Of a stretch of DNA of 64,000 nucleotides, positions 56,129-64,000 are shown in pieces (the stretch's first letter is position 1; each line of letters starts with the position of its first letter). A program made the translations under genes and the position numbers. The notes beneath the pieces were generated by a model that was not told the DNA's origin, searched no databases, and saw nothing but the letters and a program-made list of their open reading frames with translations. Location of the stretch: NCBI GenBank assembly GCA_913061235.1, contig CAJXTB010000016.1, positions 1 through 64,000 of the forward strand. Reading direction: 5' to 3'. This DNA comes from an uncultured Pseudomonadota bacterium (GTDB taxonomy: Bacteria; Myxococcota_A; UBA796; GCA-2862545).

Positions 56129-57274
56129 CTACGGGCGAGGACGCGTCATTGTTCCATCATTCGGAGGCGTGGGCTCACCCGTCGCGGGACGACGAGGACC
56201 TTGAATCATCTCAGGTCCAGTTGGTTCGGCCTCCGGTGGCGGAGCCATCTGCTCTTGGACCCGGTCACGCTCGCGAATGCGTTGCTCGACCGTCACTACA
56301 TAGCGGCGAGAACGGCCATTTCCGAGGGTCACAGCCGCTGCACGGGCCGCGGTCAAGCTGCGCTCAAATCGACCCATCGCTTCTTCGGCGACTGCCAAGT
56401 TGAACTGCGCCCGTCCGCGAACCTTGCTCTCAGGGTGCTCCGCCAGTCCTTCGTAGACTCGGATGGCGCCTTCGTAGTCGCGGGCGCGCATGTAGTTCTT
56501 GCCAAGCTTCAGCTCTGAACTCTTCTTGCCGCGTGCGTAAAAGGACCGGTACACAAGCATCGGCGTTGGCGCGATGCGACGGCCGTACGAAGCACCGGCG
56601 CGGTACGCAGACAAGCGGACGGTCTCAACCTGAGACGGCAGATTCCGCATGGCCTGGGCGCGCGAGTCACCCCGTCCGGTCCAGCTGTAGCGATCCGTGC
56701 GGTCCCGAAGGTCGTCCAGGATTCGCTGGCCGTCTGGCTGGTAGATGCGCCAAGCGGTGAGCACGCGGGTGCGGCGGTCCACCGACCACTCGGTCGCGTT
56801 GTACTTGCGACCATTGCTATCGGTGCGTTCGACCTGGCGTTGGGTCACGTCATCGGAGGTGTCCGAGTCGAAGGCCTCTAGGGCTACGATACCCTGACAT
56901 CCGGCATCACGGCAGATCTTGGTCGCCGTACGCCAGGACATCTCGCGGGCGAAGAGGCTCTGCTCACGCTCGATTCCCGATGGCTGCACAACGTCAAAAC
57001 GAGCACTCGTTGCCAACATCTCTCGCAGCCCGCGAACCGTCTCGCGACGCCCCTCGGTGTCGGCGCCAATGGCCTCGCCGGTCAGCGCGCCTTCCAGCAC
57101 GCCCAAGATGCCTTGTCCGATGTTCGACGCACCAGACCGGTCGATCACAGCCACCGTCTGGACCGTAGACGGAACGGCGACATCCGCAGCGCGGATCATC
57201 TGCATTTGCACCTTAGGCCCACAGGCCGTCGCAAGAATGCCCACGAGCAAGGCGGCGGCTACGCGAATGGTCAT
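56129..57274 (-). CDS. DUF6340-like lipoprotein with TPR segment
   Basis: 381 residues. ATG 57272-57274 is preferred because GGAGG lies 5 bases upstream. Lipobox LATAC (about Cys15) anchors it. The N-terminal half (TVAVIDRSGASNIG and a later WRIYQPDGQRILDDLRDRTD) resembles the DUF6340 lipoprotein family by eye. Residues about 250-340 carry TPR-like helices (KNYMRARDYEGAIRVYEGL, FNLAVAEEAMGRFERSLTAA). The tail is Pro-rich. Probably a periplasmic outer-membrane lipoprotein. It is divergent from the MerR/TPR gene. Confidence 0.73.
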   Translation of the reverse strand: MTIRVAAALLVGILATACGPKVQMQMIRAADVAVPSTVQTVAVIDRSGASNIGQGILGVLEGALTGEAIGADTEGRRETVRGLREMLATSARFDVVQPSGIEREQSLFAREMSWRTATKICRDAGCQGIVALEAFDSDTSDDVTQRQVERTDSNGRKYNATEWSVDRRTRVLTAWRIYQPDGQRILDDLRDRTDRYSWTGRGDSRAQAMRNLPSQVETVRLSAYRAGASYGRRIAPTPMLVYRSFYARGKKSSELKLGKNYMRARDYEGAIRVYEGLAEHPESKVRGRAQFNLAVAEEAMGRFERSLTAARAAAVTLGNGRSRRYVVTVEQRIRERDRVQEQMAPPPEAEPTGPEMIQGPRRPATGEPTPPNDGTMTRPRP

Positions 57275-57332
57275 CATTCCCTCCATACACAGCACGTCCT
57301 ACCACATTCCGGGCAGGTTACGCCCGCCCGCC

Positions 57333-58139
57333 ATGTCTACCTACGCCACACGAGACGTCCTCCGCCTGTGCAAGCTGTCCACCCACCAGGTGCGACAGCT
57401 CGTCCGCCAAGGCTGGGTGACGCCCGACCGCGACAGCCGCGGTCGCCTGCAGTTTGACCTGGCCATGATTGGCCGTCTCAAGCGTGCGCACCAGCTCATC
57501 CAACAAGTGCCAGCACGTCGCCTGGGAGCTGCGCTGCGCAGAATGCAGGGCATGCCAAACCTAGACAGCGTCTTGGTGGTCGGCGGCGAGCTGGTCATCA
57601 CGGATGGCACGGGTATGTGGGAAGCACGCACCGGACAAGTCCCCATGGACTTCGAACCCCCCGAATACTCGGTCCTTGCCGCCCTTCCCGTGCCTACGGC
57701 CATCCCAGTTCACACCGAAGAGTGGACCGCAGAAGATTGGTTTGAGCTCGGCTGTGACCGAGACGGCTACGACAATGAAGGCGCCAAGAAGGCCTACCTG
57801 AGCGCCCTGGAGATGGACCCCAAGCACATTGACGCACGCATTGGTCTGGCCGGTATCCACGAATCGGAAGGCGATACCTACGCCGCCATCTCCCTACTCG
57901 AGAGCGCTGTGGAAGATGACTCTGGCAACGCCGTTGGTTGGCAGCTCTTGGCCACCTGCCTGGCACAAGCAGGGCGCGATGACGAAGCGCTCGTTGCGTT
58001 CGACAACGCGATTGACGCCGACCCGTACGTTGCGGACGTACACCAGGGCGCGGCCCAAGTCTGCACCCGTCTGGGCCTCACAAGCCGCGCCGCTGAGCAC
58101 AACGCCCTGTACAAGGAACTCGCTGAGGACAGCTGGTGA
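57333..58139 (+). CDS. MerR-type HTH fused to TPR repeats
   Basis: 268 residues from ATG 57333. Residues 1-70 are MerR-like (RDVLRLCKLSTHQVRQLVRQG, shortened, then GWVTPDRDSRGRLQFD). The middle is a short unassigned segment. From about 140 the chain is TPR: AYLSALEMDPKHIDARIGLA, AISLLESAVEDDSGNAVGW, ALVAFDNAIDADPYVADV. A DNA-binding head with a protein-interaction tail suggests a regulator that recruits or is controlled by a partner. Overlaps the lipase start by 4 bp. Confidence 0.82.
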   Translation: MSTYATRDVLRLCKLSTHQVRQLVRQGWVTPDRDSRGRLQFDLAMIGRLKRAHQLIQQVPARRLGAALRRMQGMPNLDSVLVVGGELVITDGTGMWEARTGQVPMDFEPPEYSVLAALPVPTAIPVHTEEWTAEDWFELGCDRDGYDNEGAKKAYLSALEMDPKHIDARIGLAGIHESEGDTYAAISLLESAVEDDSGNAVGWQLLATCLAQAGRDDEALVAFDNAIDADPYVADVHQGAAQVCTRLGLTSRAAEHNALYKELAEDSW

Positions 58140-59224
58140 CGCACCACGTCGTGCTCATTCCTGGCTTCTTCGGCTTTGTGAACCTGGGCGACCTGACCTA
58201 CTTCACGCACGTCCGCACACACATCACCGCATGGGCCCAGACACGCGGTCTGGACGTGGTCGTACACCGTCCCAAGACGCCTCCCACAGCGTCCATCGCT
58301 GTTCGCGCGCGCGTGCTCTACGACCTCATTGAGAACGAAATCCCTGTTGATGACGGTCCCATTCACCTCATCGGCCACAGCGCAGGTGGCCTCGACGCGC
58401 GCTGGCTCACCTCCCCTGTTGCCGTCATCGAGGGCGCAGACAACCTCAACGCCGTCGCCTCTCGCATCAAGACCGTCGTCTGCGTGAGCACCCCTCACCG
58501 CGGCACGCCCATCGCCACACTGTTCAGCTCCGTCATGGGCGGCAAGCTGTTGCGCTTACTGTCCATCATCAGCACCATCACCCTTCACGGTGGTGACCTA
58601 CCGCTGTCGCTGGTGACCAGCATGATTCGGGCGTTCAAGAACGATGACCAGAGCGCCCTTGGCGACGTCGACGAGAACATGTACAGCACCTTGGACGCCT
58701 CGCTCACCGAAGGCCTCAAGGCGTTCGTCAAGGAGATTGGCGTGGACCAACGCCTTGTCGAAGAGCTTTCCACAGGCCGCTCCATCGAGCGCGACTTCCT
58801 GCTTCGCGACCGCGACGGCATCCGCTACGCATCGGTCGCCACCGTTGGTCAGCGACCCGGACTGCGCACGACCCTACGACAAGGCGTTCGACCCGACCAT
58901 CACGCATCCCACGCCCTGTACACAGCGGCATGGTCCGTGGCAGCAACCACCGACCTTCAGCCTCCAAACGGCTCGGTTGATGCCTCGGGCTCCAATATCG
59001 AGAGCATCGACAATGACGGTATCGTCCCCACCGCCTCACAGCTTCGCGGTCATGTCATCACCACCATGCACGGCGACCACCTAGACGTCCTCGGCCACTA
59101 CTCCGGGCGCGACGCCACCCCGCGACACTACGACTGGCTACGCTCGGGCAGCCAATGTGACCTCGAGCGGTTCAGCAAGACGTGGGACCGCATCTGGGAG
59201 TTCGTGTTCCCGCGTGACGAATAA
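58136..59224 (+). CDS. Lipase/esterase, alpha/beta-hydrolase fold
   Basis: 362 residues, GTG start overlapping the MerR/TPR stop. The catalytic Ser lies in LIGHSAGGLDARW, with the early oxyanion motif LIPGFFGF, CVSTPHRGTP, a probable Asp in DNDGIVPTAS and His in HGDHLDVLGHY. No signal peptide is visible, so it is cytoplasmic unless exported otherwise. The architecture resembles triacylglycerol-lipase/GPI-deacylase-type enzymes. Coupling to the HTH/TPR gene suggests shared control. Confidence 0.87.
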   Translation: MTHHVVLIPGFFGFVNLGDLTYFTHVRTHITAWAQTRGLDVVVHRPKTPPTASIAVRARVLYDLIENEIPVDDGPIHLIGHSAGGLDARWLTSPVAVIEGADNLNAVASRIKTVVCVSTPHRGTPIATLFSSVMGGKLLRLLSIISTITLHGGDLPLSLVTSMIRAFKNDDQSALGDVDENMYSTLDASLTEGLKAFVKEIGVDQRLVEELSTGRSIERDFLLRDRDGIRYASVATVGQRPGLRTTLRQGVRPDHHASHALYTAAWSVAATTDLQPPNGSVDASGSNIESIDNDGIVPTASQLRGHVITTMHGDHLDVLGHYSGRDATPRHYDWLRSGSQCDLERFSKTWDRIWEFVFPRDE

Positions 59225-59248
59225 ACGCAGGAACATAGGTCCCATCCA

Positions 59249-62146
59249 TCAGTCCGTTGGCCACACGCCATAGGGACCGCCGGTACTTCCAACGTTCGAG
59301 CGCGACCCATCGACATCGGTCATGGCTGGGTCCCCGGCGTCACGTAGTGGCGAGCTGCTGATCAAGCCAAAGTCCCACACGCGCGCGTTCGAGCTGAACA
59401 CATTTCGGTATCCAGGTTCGGACGTCGTCATGCCGTCACCGAAGCTGCTCTGCTGGACATTGGTGTAGTCCACCGTGCCGTTCGAGAAGCTGTTGGTGTA
59501 GCTCAACATCGGAGCCCATGAGGATGCACTCCACATCGCACCGCCACTCTCGTCCGAGCCGCAGACAGCCATGTTGTCGTAAAAGGTAGAGTTGCGAACC
59601 GTCACATTGACTCCGTTCGGGTCGCTCACCCCAATGGCCCCTCCGCCGCAGACCGAGCCCTCGGTTCCAATGGCGCGGTTCCCCACAAAGTCCACGTTGT
59701 TCACGGTCAGCGTACCCGACGACACCTCGATGGCCCCGCCGGTGGCCGCGACACCGTTGGCTTCGTTATCTCCAAAGCGCCCGCCATTGATAGTGACGGT
59801 ACTACTCCGAATCTTCAGTACGCCGCCGCCGCCGCGGTTGTTGGTATTTCCAATCGCCGTCAGACGGATGAACTCCACGTCGGAGCCCCCGTCGATGAGA
59901 ATTGTGCCGCCCGATATCGAGCTGACATTGCCGACACTGTCGAAGACCGAGAGATCTTCGAGGAGAACGTCGCAGCCGTTGAGTCGCATCACGGTGCCCA
60001 CGCCTGTGGTGCCCGAGACGCCGGGCTCGGCCATGATGTTGTCGAAGGTCAGACCGTGTGCAGAACCGGTCCAGCTTGTGGCCTTGATGCCGGCAGTCAC
60101 CGTGCGGCTCGCGCTGCCAGTACGCGATGCGGAGATGTTGTCGAACACCACATCCTCAAGAACCGCCCCGCTGTTCTGGATGCCTGCACCGGAGAAGTGG
60201 TCGCTGCTCGATGCGTGGAAGTCGGTGAAGCGCACATCGCGAATGACCGGACTCGCCCCTGAGATGTGCAAGATGCCCTTGTCACCCGAGCTCTGGCCGT
60301 CGATGCCCCGGAAAGTCATGTAGGCGAGCAGTGAGCTGGCGTTCTCACCATCCACGAACCTGGGACCAACCGTGCTCTGCACAATGACGCTGTCGCGGTC
60401 TACGCCCATCATGCGCAGGCTCTTGCCATCAAAGTCGATAGTGTCGTCGTAGGTGCCCGCGTCTACGCAGATGAGGTCACCAAACCGAGCATCGGTCAAC
60501 GCGGCGCTCGGCAGGCTGTAGGGATGCCCATCGCCAACCCAAAGAGCGACCTCTGGGACGCCATCGCAGTCGTCGTCAATAAAGTTGCACAGCTCTGGTG
60601 CTGTTGGATTTCGGGTAGGGTCGCTGTCGTCGCAGTCGAGGGGACGGTCGACGGTACCTGGAGGTTGGTCGCACGCAATGATGACCTCCAGAGGGTCACC
60701 AAATCCGTCACCGTCCAGGTCAACGAACCACTCATCGCCTTCGTCAAGGTTGTCATCAACAAAGCCGTTGCAGTCGTCATCAATGCCGTTGCAGATGTCC
60801 AGGGCGTCCGGGTTGATGGTGAACTCAGTGTCATCGCAGTCGTCCGCGACGTGAGTGCTTGTGGCGTCTGGCGGGTCGCACTGGACCGCAGCGGTGGCGA
60901 AGTCTCCAAACCCATCTTCATCAACGTCTGCGTACCAGGTGGGTGGGTCCTCATCGACCAGACCGTCGCAGTCATTGTCCAGGTCATCACAGACTTCCTC
61001 CGCGCCCGGGTAGACACTGTTGTTGCTGTCCAGGCAGTCGTCCGCTTCGGCGATGTAGTTGCTGCCCGGAGCTTCGCAGGCGAGCACGACCGTTGCGGGG
61101 TCACCGTAGTCATCGGCGTCGGCGTCCACGTACCAGGCTGTCGCGTCAATGGCGTCGTCGTCTACAAGTTCGTTGCAGTCGTCGTCTACGCCGTTGCACA
61201 GCTCGTCGGCACCCGGGTAGACGGTCGTTTCGGTGTCATCGCAGTCTGTGGCATCGGCCACGTGTCCCTCTGGCGCCTCACACGCGACCACGGCCTCGCC
61301 GGCTCCGAAGCTATCAATATCGGTATCGGCAAACCAAGAGGGCGCATCGTTGTCGATGATGCCGTCGCAGTCGTTGTCCACGCCGTCACACAGGTCCTCC
61401 GCTCCGGGGAAGGTGTCGGGGTTGTCGTCGTCACAGTCGTCTTCGGCCAGAATGCCGTCGTTGTCATTGTCCACAACGACGGTGATGAAGGCTTCGGCGT
61501 AGCCCTCAGAGCCGAACCGGTCCCGAACGGTGATGCCTGCGGTATACGCCGCGGCGTCCAGCTCGGAGAGAGTCACCCCCATGGTGCCATCGGAGTTGAA
61601 CTGGGTCGGCAGCGTAAACGCATCCGCGAGAGTGCCGGACCACTCCACGGTCAGGTCCCCCGGTGTGTCACGGTCATCGCTGGCAATGAGCGTCATTCGG
61701 TAGTCGTCTAGGGTGCGAACGAGCACGATGTCTGTGGTTGCAGGCGCGGTAAATGCGACGAGCGGGGCATCATTGGGGACGGCGCTGACGACGACGCTGT
61801 CTTCGGCATTTTCACCCTCTTCATCTGCGACGATAGCCGTGAGTGTGTGCGCGCCAGCAGACAGTCCAAGGTCCATCATCATGGACGCTTCTCCGCCGGT
61901 CCACAACCACTCGCCATCAATCGGGCCGTCTCGGTCGGACGTCCACGACAAGACGAGGTCTTCGTTTGCCGTTTCCCGGTCTCCAGCGATTACGACAAGC
62001 GTAAATGGCTGGTTTGCTGCGACCTCTGTGTCCGCCGTTGGGTACGAAATCGTGATCTCGGGAGCCTGATTGGGAAGCTCATTAATGGGCGTTTCGTTCT
62101 TGCAAGCAAAGAGCGACAGGGCGAACAGAACGGAGATGGGGCGCAT
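59249..62146 (-). CDS. Surface lipoprotein with MopE-like metal-binding repeats and beta-helix
   Basis: 965 residues from ATG 62144-62146, with GAGG upstream; further upstream in-frame starts lack support. Lipobox SLFAC puts the lipid Cys at residue 15. Residues 27-225 are two Ig/PKD-like strand domains (ITISYPTADTEV, VAFTAPATTDIV). Residues 226-531 hold five putative metal-binding repeats (DCDD...PGA.ELC.GVDNDCDG type). Residues about 535-965 form a right-handed beta-helix with polymorphic-membrane-protein-like repeats such as GGGVLKIRSSTVTINGG and GGAIEVSSGTLTVNNVDF. Likely an outer-membrane surface protein binding Ca2+ or Cu; the metal is unknown. It converges on the lipase. Confidence 0.9.
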   Translation of the reverse strand: MRPISVLFALSLFACKNETPINELPNQAPEITISYPTADTEVAANQPFTLVVIAGDRETANEDLVLSWTSDRDGPIDGEWLWTGGEASMMMDLGLSAGAHTLTAIVADEEGENAEDSVVVSAVPNDAPLVAFTAPATTDIVLVRTLDDYRMTLIASDDRDTPGDLTVEWSGTLADAFTLPTQFNSDGTMGVTLSELDAAAYTAGITVRDRFGSEGYAEAFITVVVDNDNDGILAEDDCDDDNPDTFPGAEDLCDGVDNDCDGIIDNDAPSWFADTDIDSFGAGEAVVACEAPEGHVADATDCDDTETTVYPGADELCNGVDDDCNELVDDDAIDATAWYVDADADDYGDPATVVLACEAPGSNYIAEADDCLDSNNSVYPGAEEVCDDLDNDCDGLVDEDPPTWYADVDEDGFGDFATAAVQCDPPDATSTHVADDCDDTEFTINPDALDICNGIDDDCNGFVDDNLDEGDEWFVDLDGDGFGDPLEVIIACDQPPGTVDRPLDCDDSDPTRNPTAPELCNFIDDDCDGVPEVALWVGDGHPYSLPSAALTDARFGDLICVDAGTYDDTIDFDGKSLRMMGVDRDSVIVQSTVGPRFVDGENASSLLAYMTFRGIDGQSSGDKGILHISGASPVIRDVRFTDFHASSSDHFSGAGIQNSGAVLEDVVFDNISASRTGSASRTVTAGIKATSWTGSAHGLTFDNIMAEPGVSGTTGVGTVMRLNGCDVLLEDLSVFDSVGNVSSISGGTILIDGGSDVEFIRLTAIGNTNNRGGGGVLKIRSSTVTINGGRFGDNEANGVAATGGAIEVSSGTLTVNNVDFVGNRAIGTEGSVCGGGAIGVSDPNGVNVTVRNSTFYDNMAVCGSDESGGAMWSASSWAPMLSYTNSFSNGTVDYTNVQQSSFGDGMTTSEPGYRNVFSSNARVWDFGLISSSPLRDAGDPAMTDVDGSRSNVGSTGGPYGVWPTD
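60554..61471 (-). repeat. Five MopE-like repeats inside the surface lipoprotein gene
   Basis: This stretch encodes residues 226-531 of the lipoprotein. Each unit of about 60-70 residues has a DxDGFGD-like Ca turn, a DCDD/DCLD segment, NP/YPGA and C(D/N)GxD(N/D)DC(D/N)GxVD. Five units are clear; the fifth is degenerate (NFIDDDCDGVPEV). The base composition (Gac/Gtc/tgc-rich) leaves a long open reading on the plus strand, which is a shadow. Confidence 0.85.
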
Positions 62147-62475
62147 GGAAATCCTCGACACCTGAGACAACAAATGTGGGTGAACTGTACCGCAAAAACG
62201 AGCCGAATGACCACGTAGAATACATGCAACCATGCTCCAAGTAGGCACATTCCAGGCCCGACCTGCCGATAGTGTTTGACCGCCCTACATAGCCGTGAGG
62301 GGTACTGCCTGGCATTACTCGCGCCGGCCGCTCACACTCCCACCCCAGTCACGTTCCAATGCAGGGCTACAGCGCAGCCCCGCATAAATCTGCAGAGGTA
62401 CCGCTGTTGTGACCGAATGCAATCACGGGTCATCCACAGTGGTGAGCCACGCCGCCACGAGTCCCTAAGGACACG
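62147..62475. other. Non-coding gap upstream of surface lipoprotein
   Basis: This 329-bp stretch lies between the end of the beta-helix-like gene at 62476 and the start of the lipoprotein at 62146, all on the minus strand. No gene, tRNA or repeat is seen. Only the ribosome site GAGG near 62155 and a possible -10 TATTCT (minus strand, about 62217-62222) are visible, without a clear -35. Confidence 0.5.
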
Positions 62476-64000
62476 CTAGTTGCACGTGCTGGGAGGTGCC
62501 GTTCCGTTGACGGTGCAGGTGCCGTTGACAACGAATGCGGTGCCGCCAAAATTCAGCGTGCCTGTGTTTTGTACCAGTAGGTCGCCTGCAATCGTGGTGT
62601 CACGCTGCACAGTTGCGGTACTGTCAACGGTGAGGCTGCTCATCGCGATGTCTTGGCTGGATGACGTCAGGAATGTCTTGGTACCGGCTCCGCCCACAAA
62701 GACGGCTGCCAGGGTAGCCGTGGTATCAAGCCCGTGACCGAGGTTTAGGGTCTGGTTGCCTGGGCCGTCAAAGTACACTGGGGCGCTACCGCTGTGGAAC
62801 ACATTGACGGGGGTGTCTTGCACCGCGAGGTCGCCTCGGAAACGCAGCGTGCCGCTGGTGAGATTGCTCAACGAGATGAACCGAGTGCCGGTGAAGGTTG
62901 CATCTCCGTTGAACGTAGCCACGTCACCCGACGATAGAATGAGCCCCTGTGCTGCGTCGCCAATGTGTTGGCTGTAGTTGCCATTGAGGGTGAAATCGTT
63001 GCCGTTGGTGCGTAGGGTTCCTCCGTCTTGTACGCGCAGCTCCGAGAGGGTGTGGTCCCAGTCCTCCTGAAGCGACACATTCCCAACAACGTCTACGTAG
63101 GTGACGTTGAAGGTTCCGGTTGGGATTGGAAGCCGGCTGTGTGCCTTGAGCGTGGTCAGGCTGACCGTCGCCGTGCTGCCCATGGTGAGGCCCTGGTACA
63201 TGTCGACCGTGCTTCCGGTGAGCTGACCGGTGCCCTGAATCGAGATGTCGCCGTTGAAGTCCGCACTGGGCACATGGAGGGTCGACCCATCTACAATTGT
63301 GGTGGTTCCTCCAATGTATAGGTCCGTACTTGCGTCCACAGAAACGACGCCTGCACTGGCAATAATGACGTCTCCAAGTCGATTTCCAACGCTGTTCGTG
63401 TCGCGCATTGTGATGGTCTGGTCGGACGGCCCGTCAAAGTAGATGGGTTGGGTGGTGGAAGGCAAGAAGACCGTGATTGCAATGTCTTGCACGGTGAGGT
63501 CGCCGCGGAAGTGCAGCGTGCCATTCGCTAGATTGCTGCTCGACATGAAGCGCGTGCCATTGAACGATGCCTCGCCATTGAACAGCCCAACCCCACCGGT
63601 TGCAAACCGAATGCCCGCCGCACCGTCCCCGATGTCCTGGTTGTAGGTGCTGTCCGCTTCAAAGGTACGACTGCCAACATTCAGGCTGGACAATCCAAGC
63701 ATAGACACAGCACCCGTGGCCTTGGTGTAGCCGGAGAGTGCGACATTTCCGCGGATATCCAGACCTGGGACCACGCCGCGTAGGGAGGTGTCATTGGGCA
63801 TGAGCAGGATGCCTGACCCGCCAATGATGCCGGCTACGACGTCTCCATTGCCGTACAGCGTGCGCCCATTGGTGTTCAAGGTCGCTGTTCCACTCATGGA
63901 GAGATTCCGAACATTCCCGTCGAAGGTGAGGGTTGGCTGAGGAACAACGGTGCCACAGATGAAGGCGTCGCTGGTGCCATTGGGCGCGACCGACGCAGAC
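62476..64000 (-). CDS. Beta-helix-like repetitive surface protein, 5' end off the window
   Basis: The frame is open from the right edge (64000) to the TAG at 62476, at least 508 residues; an internal ATG at 63897 is not its true start because the same frame reads on upstream with matching repeats. Units of about 20-24 residues recur with the pattern SGTLRFRGDLTVQD.., FNG.ATFTGTRFISLSNL and SGNV..G, in Asn/Thr/Gly/Ser-rich strands. Two long near-copies (SNLxxGTLxFRGDLxVQD) about 250 residues apart indicate internal duplication. The end has two Cys (GTCTVNG...STC). An autotransporter-like or secreted beta-solenoid of the cell surface is likely. It is followed by the MopE-repeat lipoprotein on the same strand. 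Confidence 0.78.
   Translation of the reverse strand, partial: SASVAPNGTSDAFICGTVVPQPTLTFDGNVRNLSMSGTATLNTNGRTLYGNGDVVAGIIGGSGILLMPNDTSLRGVVPGLDIRGNVALSGYTKATGAVSMLGLSSLNVGSRTFEADSTYNQDIGDGAAGIRFATGGVGLFNGEASFNGTRFMSSSNLANGTLHFRGDLTVQDIAITVFLPSTTQPIYFDGPSDQTITMRDTNSVGNRLGDVIIASAGVVSVDASTDLYIGGTTTIVDGSTLHVPSADFNGDISIQGTGQLTGSTVDMYQGLTMGSTATVSLTTLKAHSRLPIPTGTFNVTYVDVVGNVSLQEDWDHTLSELRVQDGGTLRTNGNDFTLNGNYSQHIGDAAQGLILSSGDVATFNGDATFTGTRFISLSNLTSGTLRFRGDLAVQDTPVNVFHSGSAPVYFDGPGNQTLNLGHGLDTTATLAAVFVGGAGTKTFLTSSSQDIAMSSLTVDSTATVQRDTTIAGDLLVQNTGTLNFGGTAFVVNGTCTVNGTAPPSTCN

Noticed and set aside
60524-61711. 395-codon open frame on the plus strand
   Set aside because: It mirrors the MopE-like repeat codons of the minus-strand lipoprotein; Val/Ala-rich with no domain.

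Overview
The window looks like a chromosomal contig from an uncultured Myxococcota-type bacterium. Three features point that way: a MYXO-CTERM-like sorting tail on a secreted parallel beta-helix protein (4232-5797), MopE-like putative metal-binding repeats in a large surface lipoprotein (59249-62146), and a myxobacterial-style carotenoid locus controlled by a CarH-type B12 photoreceptor. Genes are densely packed with many 4-bp ATGA/GTGA overlaps. No rRNA, tRNA, CRISPR array, integrase or transposase was seen. The first 48 bases are not genomic: they are a complete Illumina Nextera i7 adapter, so the left end is an assembly artefact and the first gene is cut there.

Layout. 49-10767: a truncated zinc-ribbon pseudokinase, a methyltransferase/class V aminotransferase pair, a MYXO-CTERM beta-helix protein, a small lipoprotein, an alpha/beta hydrolase, a repetitive barrel-like protein, an Lrp regulator, RecX and a secreted unknown. 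10804-16886: release factor 3, a three-gene operon (EF-hand protein, OmpR-type regulator, histidine kinase) and a divergent ABC exporter. 16906-25479: the carotenoid cluster, as two divergent operons around a 67-bp promoter region. Leftward are lycopene cyclase, GGPP synthase, phytoene synthase and carH. Rightward are a CrtC-like hydratase, a glycosyltransferase, an acyltransferase and a CrtI/CrtD desaturase. Together they suggest a monocyclic carotenoid glycoside ester made under light control.

25504-42495: a DUF4920 lipoprotein, two TfoX-like proteins, a glycine-rich surface protein split by an in-frame TAA, a membrane zinc peptidase, a giant pseudokinase/coiled-coil protein of 1854 residues, DusA, an MqnC-like futalosine enzyme, a glutathione peroxidase lipoprotein, and a MauG-type di-haem peroxidase coupled to a membrane CheA-like kinase.

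42556-64000: an acyl-CoA dehydrogenase with a FadR-type palindrome at its start, proteins of unknown role, a zinc-peptidase-like lipoprotein, an inverted pair of heptad repeats, 2,4-dienoyl-CoA reductase, an EEP nuclease, a NarL-type two-component pair, a 1055-residue repetitive protein, a DUF6340-like lipoprotein, a MerR-HTH/TPR fusion next to a lipase, the MopE-repeat lipoprotein, and a beta-helix-like surface protein running off the right edge.

The best candidates for something undescribed are the two pseudokinase proteins, the 602- and 1055-residue repetitive proteins, the EF-hand/two-component operon with a candidate regulator box, and the peroxidase-CheA-like pair. All functional statements come from reading translations and motifs by eye; no database search was run.
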